Positions 40,933 through 53,338 of a stretch of 64,000 nucleotides of DNA are shown here, in pieces. A program made the position numbers and the translations under genes. Location of the stretch: positions 4,262,501 to 4,326,500 of the forward strand of contig WPIO01000025.1 of assembly GCA_009760855.2 (NCBI GenBank), in the 5' to 3' direction. Under the pieces are notes generated by a model, which saw nothing but the letters and a program-made list of their open reading frames with translations, was not told the DNA's origin and did no database searches. How positions within the stretch are numbered: the stretch's first letter is position 1; each line of letters starts with the position of its first letter. The DNA is from Cristatella mucedo (taxonomy: Eukaryota; Bryozoa; Phylactolaemata; Cristatellidae).

Positions 40933-41012
40933 ATGGTGATTTATGGTGCGTTTTGTTTGCTTTGATATATATGTATCGCGATGGTGATTTATGGTGCGTT
41001 TTGTTTGCTTTG
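40933..41012. repeat. 32-bp exact direct repeat
   Basis: The sequence starting ATGGTGATTTATGGTGCG occurs at 40933-40964 and again at 40981-41012. Confidence 0.97.
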
Positions 41013-41514
41013 GCAAGTCAGGTTTGCTATATTTTGCTTATCAAAGGTCGGGTGCACTTTAAAACATTGCACGTTATGTATAATAATATTGGCTTTCATT
41101 AGGTGTACTTACTACAGTCACTTATAGACATCAATGTTGTGTGCTATTTATCGTAGAACCATTGGCCATTTTGTTGGTCGATGTAGTTGCTTCAATCAAA
41201 AGATATTTGTGATTTCAAATGCCAAGGCAGTGTAAGAATTCTCCGCATATATTCTGCAACATCTGCGGGAGATTTTCGACAAAAGAGCAGCGGCTACAGA
41301 TTCCTACATTCATCAAACAGTGCTACAACGTCTACTTCGGAGGGAAATTGGGAGATTTGGATAAGATTTGGGAGCCACATATCATGTGCTAGCCGTGTGT
41401 AGAAAATTTGAGAAAATGGTTTAAAGGTCAAAGCAAATGCATGCCATTTAGAGTACCAATGATTTGAAGGGAACAAACTGACCAAGTTCGGATTGTTATT
41501 TCTGCATCACTAGC

Positions 41515-42990
41515 TTGCAGGGCTTCAGCAAGAAGAGTAAGGATAAAATTGAATATCAAACTCTAACATCAGTGATGCGACCTGTACCACAAAGTGATGA
41601 TGTGGGAATTCCTGTTAAATGTGTTTTACTTGGTAATATATTGACTGACAGCGATTTGAGTTCAACTAAAGGTGGCGTTAATGAAAACTATTATGCTTTT
41701 GATGTTCCAACACCTAAACTAATGTCGCAAACTGATCTTGATGACTTATGTAATGTAATGTATCTCCGTCTGTAACTCCACAAAGTCATAAAGACCATGT
41801 GGGTGTGTTACGAAGGAAAGTTTGGTGTAGTGTACTCACAGCCTAAGCGGCTTTCGGTACGCATTCGGTAGCCAACAGACTTCGTCTCACGCCACAAAGA
41901 GAAAGTGGGAAGCATAGCAAAGTCAGGAGAGCAGTTGAGGTAGTGAGTAGCATGGAAGTAGCAGCTCAGGACCGCTGAAAAAGATGAGCCATAGTCGGTG
42001 AGATACCTTGACCTTCCCAAAGAGTGGGCTGAACTCATCGGTTCTAGATTAAAAGAGAGAAATATTTTGCACCGGGGGCTACATTTTTGTGGTATAGACA
42101 TGGTAAAAAGGGTTTCTTCCGTACTTTTCGACGAAGGATTCACTTGTCTGTAGCAGCAACGTCGATAGTCTAGTTAACCGAATGGAAAATACTTTGTACT
42201 GAGTGGAAACTCTTAATTGATTCATCGAGCCGCAGTTTAAAGAGAATTTTACTTCACAATGGAAACGAACTTTCCTCTTAACTAGATGCATTTTCTGTAC
42301 AGATGAAAAAACTTACAGAAACATAAAAACACGTCTCGATGAAATCAAATATGATCAACACCAGAGGCAGATATACGGAGATTTGAAGGTCGTTGCCCTT
42401 CTGCTTGGACTTCAAAGTGGCTGCCCAAAATATCCATGCTTTCTATGTGTGTGGGATAGTCACACTAATGCATCACCTCATCATCACAAAAGAAAGAAAG
42501 ACTGGCCAAAATGAATACATTTTGTGCCTGGGAGTGACAACTTCCGAGAGCCTCCTCTTGTCGAGAGCAATAAAGTGCTACTTCATTCCTTGCACATACA
42601 GTAAAGCTTGGACTAATGAAAAACTATGTTAAGGCTCTGAACGAAGACGTTGATACCATAAGTACTTACAAGAAATGTTTCCTCAAATTAGCGAGGCAAA
42701 GACAAAAGCTGGCATTTTTGTTGTTCCACAGATCAGAGAATTGTTCGGATGCACACAGTTTACTGAAAAAAATGACTGGGCTAAAAATCCCGAGGTGCTG
42801 GATTAAAACGAGTTACAGATTCTGAAAGAGCATCCCAAAATTTACTTTGGAAGCGCCTACTAAATTAAAAACAACTGGCTGACAAAACGTCTTAATTTAC
42901 TGGACAGCGTTATTATTATCACAGGGACGTGGATACAGGAGATCCCTCCCTGCTAGGTGTGCACTGTAAATTCTATGCGAGGCTGTAAAT
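41515..42990 (+). pseudogene. Decayed transposon-like multi-copy gene, split by a LINE
   Basis: Pieces read SVMRPVPQSDDVGIPV, YYAFDVPTPKLMSQTDLDD, then after a LINE-B insertion DLPKEWAELIGSRLKERNIL, and later YGDLKVVALLLGLQSGCPK, YPCFLCVWDSH, LGLMKNYVKALN and IPQIRELF-like text. It resembles a family of uncharacterised proteins repeated many times in cnidarian and arthropod genomes; I cannot name the element. Several frameshifts and stops make it non-functional. Confidence 0.6.
41755..41996 (-). mobile_element. LINE-B 3' end, inserted in a decayed gene
   Basis: Contains the LINE-B 3' UTR marks CTCCGTCTGTAACTCCACAA, AAGACCATGTGGGTG and AAGCGGCTTTCGGTACGCAT. It cuts the open frame of the surrounding element, which resumes at 41997. 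Confidence 0.88.
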
Positions 42991-43184
42991 AACCATCGAA
43001 TTTTATCTTCCACTGTAAATATTATAAATTATAAAATATAAAAGCAGCCGGGTGATAAAGGAATCCGCACTAGCACTACCGCCATTGCGTCGGCTTTGGT
43101 AGCACCCTGATATGGGCAGCTCTCTCGGCTCGAGAGCAGCGACGATTCTAGTGAAGCCACGATAAAGTAAAATAAAGGGTGACC

Positions 43185-43335
43185 GATTCAGCAGCCTCTT
43201 GTATGCTGCGGCAGCCGCTTGCAGCAGGAAATACACGATTGTTCTGTCTCCGGACTCGAGCCTGCGACGTGGGACGCGAAGTGCGAGCACCTTTGCCCTT
43301 TGTACACGACCGGTGAGCTAAACAACCGGTGAGGT
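43185..43335 (-). mobile_element. SINE-2-like copy
   Basis: CCTCTTGTATGCTGC, GCAGCCGCTTGCAGC and GGACTCGAGCCTGCGAC follow SINE-2 order on minus. Decayed. Confidence 0.5.
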
Positions 43336-46184
43336 AAGTCGGCTTTTCTGAAGCTGCTAGCTAGCAAGCGAGGGCAGGGCACCAATCGCTGGCAGCGATC
43401 GGCAGGCCCCTACATCTCGGAAGCATTGTAGCAAAGCGCTCGAAATGGCAGCACTCAAACAATACTCTTTAGCTTCCATGTTTCCATACAGTTGCCAGTG
43501 CTCTTTTGGGCCGCCGCCACTCGTTACACTAGCCCGCGAGCGTGGGCACAATGCTTTGTGGGCCGCACCCTGGCAAACCATTGTCAAATCATAATGTCCA
43601 GTAGCCATTGCTGTGGCCGAGCCCGAGGTGAGATGCTGGCATTGAGAGCCCCCCAAGTGAGAGTCTGGGCAGCAAGGAGCACGTGTTCGTCTTTCTTGCC
43701 TTGCGAAATGCTTGCACGCTTTCGCAGGCCACGAGCTCATGTATGGCTACACTTGTGCGTGATATGTAAGTAGAAATCTCGGCAGCAGCTATCGATGTTT
43801 GAGCAAGCAACGCAGACGGTCTGGATCCCTTACGGACACTCGTAGGGTGGGCAGACTGAGCCCAGTACTCGGTGCTTTGTAGCTCAAAGTAAACTAGCGG
43901 CACTCCTGACACTTCCTGCGTTGCATGGCAACCTTTTCTCCGGCACGTGGTGTGTTTACAGCGTCCGTCTCCTTCAGCCGGAGCATTGGCCACGATTTGC
44001 TGCTGGAAACAGGGACTTGTGCACGAGTGAACGCAGGCAGCTAATACGGTTCTGTGTCAGTGTAAACCGCATACTTAACCAGAAGAACTGCTTTCGAGAA
44101 CGCATCGTAGGCTAGGTAAGGCACGGCTTAGGTCGCCTGTGTAAACACACTGACCTCGGGATTCCTATACTAGAGCACAGAAAACAAAAACTTGAAAAAA
44201 TCCTCGGTGTAGTTAGCTGGTTTAATTCCGTGGCTGATAAGACACATTCTTTTTTCATTGATACGTATTAAAATATCTTCGGAGGCGATATGCGTCTCGT
44301 AAATTGGATGATCGGTCACCCACACGACTGTCGGCGGAGCTTTTTAAAGCCAAGGACTGCACTTACGAGGGCTTTTGAGAACCCTCAGCAGCTCTATAAG
44401 ATCGCTGAGTGGCAGCAACTGCTTGGACTACTGCACCTTACGCCATGTTTAGCGTCGAACTTTCCGGGTAATAATAATAATAAACGAAATTTTCAAAGCG
44501 CCTTAAAAAAGCTAAATCTCTTTCTAGGCACTCTGCATAAGCTAGAAAGAAGGCATGTCAAACGGTTGGTGATAGCGTACGGACGCGTGAGAGCGCGTGA
44601 ACACGCAAAGGACAATTCACGTGGACCAAGCGCGCACTACGGGGAGCGGTTGGCTTTGCGTCAGTTTCTTTTTCAATGTCATAAGTCGGGTGATTTCAAG
44701 GGGTCAGTCTGGAGTGAGTTCCGGCCTTGGTTGCGTACGGGCTGAATGGCAGCGTGCAGGCCTTCAGATGAATGATATTGATTCAGCGCAAGCTGCTGAA
44801 CACACGCAGCTGCGGCTGTGCGAGGCGAGCGATGGTGTCGCTTTGTGCAGTAGCGCAGCCTCGCGGCAGGTTCGCGACCGCGTGCCGGGCGTGCGTGCGG
44901 GCGGGCGGCGTAAGCTGCCACGGAGCGCGAGCGCTTACCGGGTTGGGTCGTTCGCCTTACCGACGTCAAGCTCGAGCTCTCGCGCGCGCGCGAGTGAGAT
45001 TTTCTCGCAGTCGCCTGCTACACAGTGCGGCGGCGGCGGCACCTCGCATGGGCCAGCGAGGCTGCGCCTTCTTTTTCTACTCGTGTTTGGACTCGTTGTC
45101 AGTAAAGCGCCATTGTACAGGTGAAGTCAGCCTACAAGCCGCCTCTCAAAAAGCCTCGGTCCATTCACTGACTGCAAAATGCAATCAAGCTGCATTATGT
45201 AACATAAGCGTCGGTCAAACACTTGAGCAGAACAGGTTGGGGCATGCTCAGCAATAGCCTAACACTCTCGAGCTGGCGCTGCCGCCGCCGCCGACGGGGC
45301 CCCCCCTCCAACCGCACTTCACCGATTGCACCCAAGGTATGTCGATTCGCGGTGGAGCCGGTTGGAGTAGAATCGCTGTAACAAAAGACCTCCCGCCCTG
45401 CCGTGCCCTCCATTGAGCGAGTCCTACTAGTTCAGCGAGAGGGTCGAAACATTCCGGTAAGTAGGCTCGAGAGTAAGCATACCTCCGCAGCCGCCTCCGC
45501 CGTTGCTGCTGCCGCCGCTGCCCCAGCCGTGCTGCCGCTGCTCTGCTTCTGCCACGCAGCGACCGCGTCCGGCAAATAGGCAACAGCAGCAGGTAGTGCC
45601 TCCTGTCACACGCCCAGCAGACATCAGTGAGCAGCACGCGGTCGGCAGCTTCCTCTGCCGGCCCTCATTCATTTCTTGCGCGCGACGGTCTCGATACAGC
45701 GAGCCGTCCATGCAGCCCAGCCAATGCTGCCCGGCCGCTCGGGCCGCGGGCACCTGCTTACAAGGGAACGGAGCGATCTGTGACAAACGGCCTCGGCGAA
45801 GCAGCGAACGTCCACTGGCGGCGGCATTGCGAGCACTCATCGGACGCGTCCACTGGACCCATCACGTCACGCTCTGCACGAGAGTGAAGTCAGGGCTCAC
45901 GTCGACTGACCTCTGGAACCGGAGGCGAGGGTAGATCCGATGCTATGCCGAAGAGTTGGCTGCAACTGTGGAAGTGACGGCTTGTGAGAACGCTGCCAAG
46001 CCGTCTCAATTCCACTCGACACAGGCGACCATCATAGCCGCATATGCATAGGCAGCTGTTTAATCTGTTAGCAGACAGGGAAGTGATTACAGAGAAATGT
46101 CAGCCCGGGTCGTCCAGGACTTGGAAACTCTGCAGCGAAAACGGCACTCGCAGCGGCCAAGAAACCCAAGCACATATTCCGAGC
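43336..46184. other. Unassigned interval, GC-rich between about 44.8 and 45.9 kb
   Basis: A LINE-A/SINE tail lies at 44463-44545. The GC-rich part could be a CpG island, but no open frame there resembles a known protein. Confidence 0.4.
44463..44545 (-). mobile_element. LINE-A or SINE-1 tail fragment
   Basis: AATAATAATAATAAACG, AAAGCGCCTT, AAATCTCTTTCTAGGCACTC. Confidence 0.6.
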
Positions 46185-46790
46185 GCTGTAGGACCAAGGC
46201 GAAAAGCAACTAGGCCACTGCAAATGACTATGAATCTGGCTGCAAGGCTAGTTTTTTTTAAGTCCCGGAGTTTTGAGCTCGTGTCTCCGTTGCTGGATGG
46301 CTTCCGGTTGATCAACGGATACAGAGCAAAGTTCTTACGCTGACCCACCAAGGCCCGTGGCGGCTTGGCTCCTCCATACCTAGCTAACTGCTGAAATAGT
46401 GTCAGCCTCCTCGTGCCCTCGGGTCCTGTATGGACAATAAATTAGCTGTTCCATTCCTCCGCTTAAAGACCGTTGGCGACAGAAGCTTTAGCTCTGCAGG
46501 TCCGAGACTGTAGAACTCGCTCCCACGATTCTTACGCCACGACGACTACTCTCTTGCTGCCGACTATGTCTCATCCTTTTCAGCGGTCCTGAGCTGCTAC
46601 TTCCATGCCACTCACTACCTCAACTGCTCTCCTGACTCTGCTATGCTTCACACTTTCTCTTTGTTGCGACAAATAAAGTCAGTTGGCAACCGAATGCGTA
46701 CCGAAAGCCGCTTGGGCTGTGAGTGGGCTATACAAAACTCTCCTGCGTAACACTCACACAGTCTTAACAACAATTAATTAATTAATAATT
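46185..46790 (+). mobile_element. LINE-B 3' end
   Basis: RPLQMTMNLAARLVF, SFELVSPLLDG, GYRAKFLR and the LINE-B 3' UTR ending GGCTATACAAAACTCTCCTG. Frameshifted, 5'-truncated. Confidence 0.85.
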
Positions 46791-47189
46791 AAACATTGTG
46801 GCTTTTTGGAGTTACAGACGGAGATACATTACACTACATGAAGCGGAAGCAGGTGGTAAATGCTATGCCTTTGTACCAACGAAGCGGTGGGTTGATCTCG
46901 CTCTGTTCCCAAAACCTAAGATGCTAGCCTACAGCACATTTAAGATGCATATCGGTCTCCCCAGTGTCTCGCAATGTTCAATATTGCTTTAGTCGTTTAC
47001 AAGACGGGGACATAATTCTTATCCAATACACCAATCCCGTTGCTTTACTAGCATGCAATATGAATATGCATATTGAAGAAAGTAGTAATCAGCGGAGCGG
47101 AGCATTTGTGCGACAGTACGCGGGAACAAAAAGAAGCCGGAATTCGGTGTAATCTGAAATCATGCATAAAGACTACGACTCCTACCTGT

Positions 47190-48065
47190 TAATAATAATA
47201 ATAATGCACTTGATAAAGCGCCCTCAGAGAACTCAATCTCTCTCTAGGCGCTTTACATTTGCTGCAAAGGGAAATGCTATTGAATGGTGAATAAAATCAT
47301 GCTTGATAAACAAACAAAATGAATAACATGGTTAGGGGTGACATGCACAGGGTCAGCATGCAAATGTGGTTAGTGGCAGCATGCACAGTGTCAGCATGCA
47401 TAAGCACATCAATGACGAATCACAGGGACCCACTGAATGCTGTCCTAAACAGGTATGTTTTTAAATTCTTTTTAAATGTGGTCAGGTCAGGGGATGCTCT
47501 GACGCAGGTCGGAAGGGAGTTCCAGGCTTTGGGAGCATACGAACTAAATGCACGGTCTCCAAAGGATTTAAGGTTTGTACGAGGTATCTGTAGACTGTTG
47601 GATTCCGAAAAGCGGGTGGTACGATGCTTGGCCTGGTGGGGGGAGTAGATCTGAGAGATTGGCTGGAGCCAAAGAATGAAGTGACCTAAAAGTGAGCGAC
47701 TAAACCTTTGAATTCAATCCGTTACTTGACTGGTAGCCAGTGCAGGTCGGCGAGAAGTGGAGTAATGTGACAACTGCGACGTTCACGACAGACAAGCCCA
47801 GCTGCTGAGTTTTGCACCAGCTGCAATCGTCTGATCGCACATGCCGGTAGGCCAGCAAGCAGTGAGTTGCAGAAGTCGAGACGGGATGTCACGAATGCAT
47901 GGACCAACTTAGATGTGGTATCCTTATTTAAACAAGCCCGAATTTTAGCAATGTTATGAAGCTGAAAATAGGCAGATTTGACCGTGGAGCTGATATGGTC
48001 GTCTAACGAGAGGTCGCTTTGGAATGTTACATTTACAATAGCACCCTCGTTAGTGCTGGATATGT
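47190..48065 (-). mobile_element. LINE-A, C-terminal reverse transcriptase remnant
   Basis: On minus: FQSDLSLDDHISSTVKSAYF, TSRLDFCNSLLAGLP, LQLVQNSAAGLV and ITPLLADLHWLPVK, then a broken downstream part and the LINE-A tail. The best-preserved LINE-A C terminus here. Confidence 0.9.
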
Positions 48066-49420
48066 AAGCTGCACCGAGAACTCGCCGGTACAGAAACGAC
48101 CAAATGCAGACGCCGAGGCGGCTCAAACACCGGTGTATTTCGTCAACGCTCGCAGCGTTACACCATACAGTCGTTCTCCACTCCGTCCTGTTTCCCACAG
48201 CCTGCTCCTGTCCCGGCAGTGACTCACCCCTGTAAAACATCAACTCATTCAACCATAATCTCATATAACCCATTAACCAATAAAATCATTAAGCCACAAT
48301 AAACCATAAAACCACATGCCAGTGATCTCAAGATCACAAATCTCAGCGGCAATACACTTACGATTATAGCACCATGGAAGGCATCCACACAATGGAAAAA
48401 GCACTTGATAGCATAACAGCACCGTCACAGTCCAGAAACACGACCGTCACTTAAACAAAGTCATAGGATAACGACTGGTAGTTAGGGTGTCGCTGGGGCG
48501 GAGGTAGCATTAAGATTAAGCAAGGACTGAGCTTTGCTTGCGGCCATCTTGCTCCGCGTCTTTGGCGGCTGCTTTTCGCATCGCACGGGCACTCCAAACT
48601 TCGCCGCACAGAGAGCTGCAAAGACGCTTAGCTGAAGTCTGACACGCGATTGGTGGCGAAATTAAGGCTTAGCAAGTAGCCCACCGTCTCGCCCTCATAT
48701 GCCTGTGGCAAATAATGCAGTGGCAAATAAAGAATTCGTCGCCAGACTTTTGTGATTTTTTTTGGAGCCTCGACTTGGTGGCGGTACAGGTCGGCATCGT
48801 CGAGCCTTGATCGATGCAGCTACGGCTGTTACCGCACGAGCTCGTCTAATGTGCAGAAAGACGGACTACGTCGACAGTCGCAGGTTAATCGCAGCAGCCT
48901 GTCTCTGGCGGTAGAAGGATTGCTTAAACAGTAGCATACGGCGGAAGGAAAGGTCCCCGAGTGACTAGGGTCGGCAAAAGAGCTGCTTGCTAAGTATCCA
49001 GCGACAGAGAGCATCACTTAAGCATAAGTATACATTTGTGTGTGTCCGAGCAGGCAGTTATGTCAGATGCAGTTTGCTTGCATGGGACGGCAAGGCAGCT
49101 TTTCAAAGACGGATGTGGAATATTTCACAACTCGACCTGTGAGTAACGGAACCTACAGGAGTATGACCCATAGGTCATATATGTCCGCTATATATTTCAG
49201 AAATGCTGCATTCGAGTATGCGGAGATATCTTCGCTTTGCCTTAGAAGGTAGCCTCCAAGAACAACCAGCCGCCAGAAGGGCTTGGTTCTGCGCTCATCA
49301 TTTTGATGGGGCGAAGTGTTACTGATATTAGCATGGGTTTTATGTCAAGGAAAATTGCAAATGGCAAAAAAATAAAGACTCTACATCGCCAGCAATAGTG
49401 AAGTCTTCCGAGAATCCTGC
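48066..49420. other. Unassigned interval
   Basis: No gene or repeat recognised in 1.35 kb. Confidence 0.4.
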
Positions 49421-49423
49421 TAT

Positions 49424-49452
49424 CTATCTATCCTGCTATCTATCTATCCTGC
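49424..49452. repeat. Short CTAT-rich microsatellite
   Basis: TCCTGCTATCTATCTA is repeated nearly three times. Confidence 0.85.
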
Positions 49453-49527
49453 TGCGAGCTGCTGCGAGTTGCAGCGATCTGCTGCGAGCTATCGCAAGCT
49501 GCGAGAAGCTGCCGTTTGCTCACGCAT

Positions 49528-49606
49528 GCCACACGGCTCGAGCCCACGTCCTCGGCCATACCTCGGTCGAGGCGAGCACCTTAACCGCTGAGCCAAAACC
49601 AGTGCG
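49528..49606 (-). mobile_element. SINE-1 head fragment
   Basis: On minus: CAGCGGTTAAGGTGCTCGCC-like head and ACGTGGGCTCGAGCCG. The tail is missing. Confidence 0.65.
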
Positions 49607-50112
49607 GTATTTATCGGTTGCTCACGGAAGCCTTCGGTGTCATCTTTCGGTTGGGTGCGGAACACGATATCTAATATGAAGTAATGAAACTCACTGACGC
49701 TTGGGGCGTAGGCGATCATTCAATACTCCTGTCTATATTGTGGCTGCGCTTTCCGCTTCAGCGAGCTCGGGGGTCTACACGTCGGCAGCTGTGTGCGGAC
49801 CCGCCCACCCAATCGTCCAATCGGACTCGACTTGTTATCAGCTAAGGATATTACTTCTCCGGAAGTCGCAATCATCCCACTGCTGATACCCTCACGAGAC
49901 CAAGCAAACAGACTCAAATGCTCTTCTTTTTAAAATTAATTACGTTATGATATTTCATAATAATTTTATCCACACATTTTTCAGCTGAAAGTCCGGAGCT
50001 ATTTGTAAACAGTGGAAACGCTGTGATCGCTGCACTCCGCGGTGATGTTCACCGGCTAGCTGCAGTTTCTTTTTGAGCATCTGGACAGCGTTGCTGGGCA
50101 GCGCGCAGTTGT

Positions 50113-50215
50113 CTGGGCAGCGAGCGCGGCTGCACAAACAGCACTGCGGACGGCCGAAAGCCAGCCTGGATAAAGTCGAGGAGTACTTCCGAGATACCAT
50201 GGACTGGCTCTTAGG
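50113..50215 (+). CDS. Candidate exon of unknown protein
   Basis: After GTTGTCTGGGCAG an open frame encodes RARLHKQHCGRPKASLDKVE then EYFRDTMDWLL, with donor GG|GTGAGA. It looks like a real helical segment and borders GC-rich DNA (50.1-50.8 kb), but no homolog or partner exon was recognised. Confidence 0.25.
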
Positions 50216-51302
50216 GTGAGAACCGTCCGCTGTCGCCGTCTTCTCTTGCATGGCAGCGTCGTCGCCGAGCGGGCGGGCGCGCCCGAGCAGCGGTGTCATT
50301 AGCGTTTGATGCCAAAAGTCCCAAGTGCTAATTCATTCGCACGCCGTCTGCGAGTGCTCTAAGCGTCGCTCCGATGCGCGCGCAGAGAGTGAAGAGAGAG
50401 AGAGAGGGCCGACCCACATGCAGGTTCGCCGCCAGTGGCGTCTGGTCGGTTTCCACGATACCGGCGCCGCTCGCTCTAGGAGCTCGCGCGCTCGCTCGCT
50501 CGTGCGTCCGTCCGCTGTTCCGCGCATTTCTGTCTCGCGCGTGCACCCAGCGCTGACCAGAAGCTTCTGGTGGTCGAGTGCAATCGAATGGCCAGCCAGG
50601 GCCACCCCTGGACAAGTTGCTGCTGCTGACCGCGGCGATTCGCGAGGACCAGAGGTGCCTCCAGCTGCCGGGTTTGCGTTCGCGATAGCAGCGAGCAAGC
50701 TGGTCTCCGTTCAAGGATGCGGCATGCCCGTTTTTCTGCATTCGCTTACAGTGGCCCACCGCAGGCGTATTTCCTTGTGACTTACGTGTCAGTCGCAATT
50801 ATTGACATCGTGACCGACCTTGTCCACTGCCTGCTTGAGCCCATTCGCAAAAGAGGGTCTTGCCTATCGCTCCTCTTGATCGCAGCCCCGGATGTGGCGT
50901 TACAGTTGCTTTTGGCGTCACGTCTTGTTTATTGTTTACCACGAGGGAGCATTGTAACATGGTTGGGAGCGTAACTCCACTGAAACACGAGACTGGCTGT
51001 TATTGTAGGTTTTCCCTACAGTTTCCGGAAAGCTTAAGTGGCTTGCAATGGGTGTACAAACAATGGCCAGCTTTGTTTAGCACCCGGTGTAAAGAAACAT
51101 TAAATTTGCTGAAGTAGGAAAATAGTTGAGGAAGTCGTCAACTCTTATTATTACTGAATTCTGCGTACTTCCAGATCTCATTAAGTGTGCAGTTTACTTC
51201 AGTATCGAAAATCATCTTTGAATCGCGCAACCAACCATGGCACATTTGACATTGATGTTGTCTGCAAAAATATCTTCCTTGCACCTTCTGCTCAATCGTC
51301 GG

Positions 51303-51331
51303 TCCGACATGTTCTTATTGAACATGTCGGA
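51303..51331. repeat. Perfect 12-bp hairpin
   Basis: TCCGACATGTTC, loop TTATT, GAACATGTCGGA. Confidence 0.97.
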
Positions 51332-51369
51332 TCGCCTGCAAGCTACTGCAGACATTTTAACTAGTTATG

Positions 51370-52005
51370 ACTACTAAGCGCAAGGTTGAGAAAACGTCCA
51401 CAAGATCACTGACTGGCTGTCCATCGATTGGCATGTGAGGATTATTGTAGCTCATACCAATCCATCTCAGCTAAGGCCAAGTTTATCTTCTCTAAGAAGA
51501 TAATTTTGACAGCTGCACAATCCAAAAATGCTGATGTCGAACATAAACTATTTTAACCGCTCCAGATCAGCACCTTACTGAATGATCCTTGTGGCGATTA
51601 AGCGAGCCATTTCTCTAGCTTCTTTGTCAGCAAATAAGGTAAGATCAGAGAGTTCATCCCTAAGGTAACTACATCCCCACTGGACTCGTCAACCTCAATT
51701 TCTTGCTTTACCCAATGTTTACCTTTAAACCTGCCACCACCGACCTTATCTCTCAGCCTAAGAAGACCACTGGCTGTCCACACCTTTGTACCCCTTGTTT
51801 TTCTGAGATACTTGGATGTGCTGCTGCCCTGCATTACTAACATAATAAGCATATCATTAGCCCTGGGTCTTGTCCCGGCACCATTAAAAAAGGCAGTGGT
51901 TGAGCGATGATTCACTAAGAAGTCAGCGCTAGACCAGTGTAACTTAAAATGTCTTTGGCCAGTTTCTCTATCAGGGTTAGCCTCTCCTATCAGGGGCAGT
52001 GTTAT
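51370..52005 (+). mobile_element. LINE-A, region before the RT core (part 1 of a split copy)
   Basis: SHFSSFFVSK, LALGLVPAPLKKAVVE and SALDQCNLKCLWPVS match the linker and first RT blocks (..SNYRPIS) of CR1/L2-like LINEs. Interrupted on the right by antisense LINE ends. Confidence 0.75.
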
Positions 52006-52500
52006 GTTATAATAATAATAATTCACTTGATAAAGCGCCCTCAGAGAACTTAATCTCTCTCTAGGCGCTTTACATTTGCTGTAAAGTGAAATGCAATTGA
52101 ATGGTAAGTAAAATCATGCTTGAAAAACAAACGAAATGAATAATATGGTTAGGGGTGACATGCACAGGGTCAGCATGCAAATGTTGTTAGTGGCAGCATG
52201 CACAGTGTCAGCACGCACAAGCACATCAAGGACGAATCACAGGGACCCACTAAATGCTGTCCTAAATAGGTGTGTTTTTAGGTTCCTTTTAAATGTGGTC
52301 AGGTCAGGGGATGTTCTGACGCAGGTCGGGAGGGAGTTCCAGGCTTTGGGAGCATATGAACTAAATGCACGGTCTCCAAAGGATTTAAGGTTTGTACGAG
52401 GTATTTCTAGACTGTTGGATTCCGAAAAGCGGGTGGTACGATGCTTGGCCTGATGGGGTAGTATATCTGACAAATAGGCTGGAGCCATAGAATGAAGGGG
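52006..52500 (-). mobile_element. LINE-A 3' end, inserted antisense
   Basis: On minus: LKSFGDRAFSSYAPKAWNSL and TFKRNLKTHLFRTAF, then the 3' UTR and ATT tail. About 90% identical by eye to the copies at 47190 and 53303. Confidence 0.88.
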
Positions 52501-52504
52501 GTTA

Positions 52505-52805
52505 TGTCATGTTATGTATCTCCGTCTGTAACTCCACAAAGTCATAAAGACCATGTGGGTGTTACGCAGGAGAGTTTTGTATAGCGCACTCACAGCCTAA
52601 GCGGCTTTCGGTACGCATTCGGTAGCCAACAGACTTCATCTCACGCAACAAAGAAAAAGTAGGAAGCATAGCAAAGTCAGGAGAGCAATTGAGGTAGTGA
52701 GTAGCATGGAAGTAGCAGCTCAGGACCGCTGAAAAGGATGTGCCATAGTCGGCAGTAGGAGAGTAGTTGTCGTTGCGTAGGAATTGTGGAAGCAAGTGGA
52801 ACGAG
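52505..52805 (-). mobile_element. LINE-B 3' end, inserted antisense
   Basis: Same 3' UTR marks as at 28235, abutting the LINE-A end; its 5' side stops in the LWNSLP region. Confidence 0.85.
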
Positions 52806-52849
52806 TAGGTAGTAGTAGACCAGCTAAACCTGTGTATCAAAATTTCAAA

Positions 52850-53300
52850 CCTTGCTTGTAAGTTCCTGACAGGTTTTAGAGCTGATCACTCACTGAGTCA
52901 GTGCTCCTGCCTGTTTATAGCAACCTTCTCATGAGTGCTGACTAAGGTAGAGACCGGTCTGCTAGTGCTGAGGCATCTGACGGCAGCAGTTGACACTATT
53001 GATCACTGAGCCTTTTATGAGTGCCCGTCAGCTCGCTTGGGCATCACTGGCAATGTACTACAATTGCTTGGGTCCTTTCTTAGTGAGAGATTTCAGAGCA
53101 TTTGTATGAATGGGCAAGAGTCATCAAAGAAGCCTTTAAAGTAAAGGGGAGGGATCTCTTACAGATCTGTGCTTGGTCAAATACTCCTCTCTTGCCCGTG
53201 TAACCGTCAAGACCAAGCTACACTTTCATTTTTATGCTGATAAAATTTAGCTGGGTATTTACTTTAAACTCTCCCTGCCTTCTAGCACATCGAATTATCA
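52850..53300 (+). mobile_element. LINE-A, RT core (part 2 of the split copy)
   Basis: LTAAVDTIDH, LGITGNVLQLLGSFLSERFQ, SVLGQILL and FHFYADKI in order are RT palm and fingers motifs. YADK replaces YADD. Confidence 0.8.
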
Positions 53301-53302
53301 TA

Positions 53303-53305
53303 ATG

Positions 53306-53338
<33 letters not shown>

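Larger units (their letters stand above)
40357..41514. other. Upstream flank of CNTROB
   Basis: The promoter should lie here. I see no TATA box in place. It holds a 10-bp hairpin (40658-40684), an AT/GT microsatellite and a 32-bp direct repeat. Confidence 0.5.

Noticed and set aside
45427-45840. 137-codon minus frame in GC-rich DNA
   Set aside because: Long frames are expected in GC-rich DNA; no domain, and the overlapping plus frames are equally long.
47319-47648. 109-codon plus frame, repeated at 52136-52453
   Set aside because: It is the antisense of the LINE-A C terminus; repetition reflects the LINE copies, not a gene family.
51598-52026. 142-codon frame on minus
   Set aside because: Antisense of LINE-A part 1, whose plus-strand reading shows clear LINE motifs.
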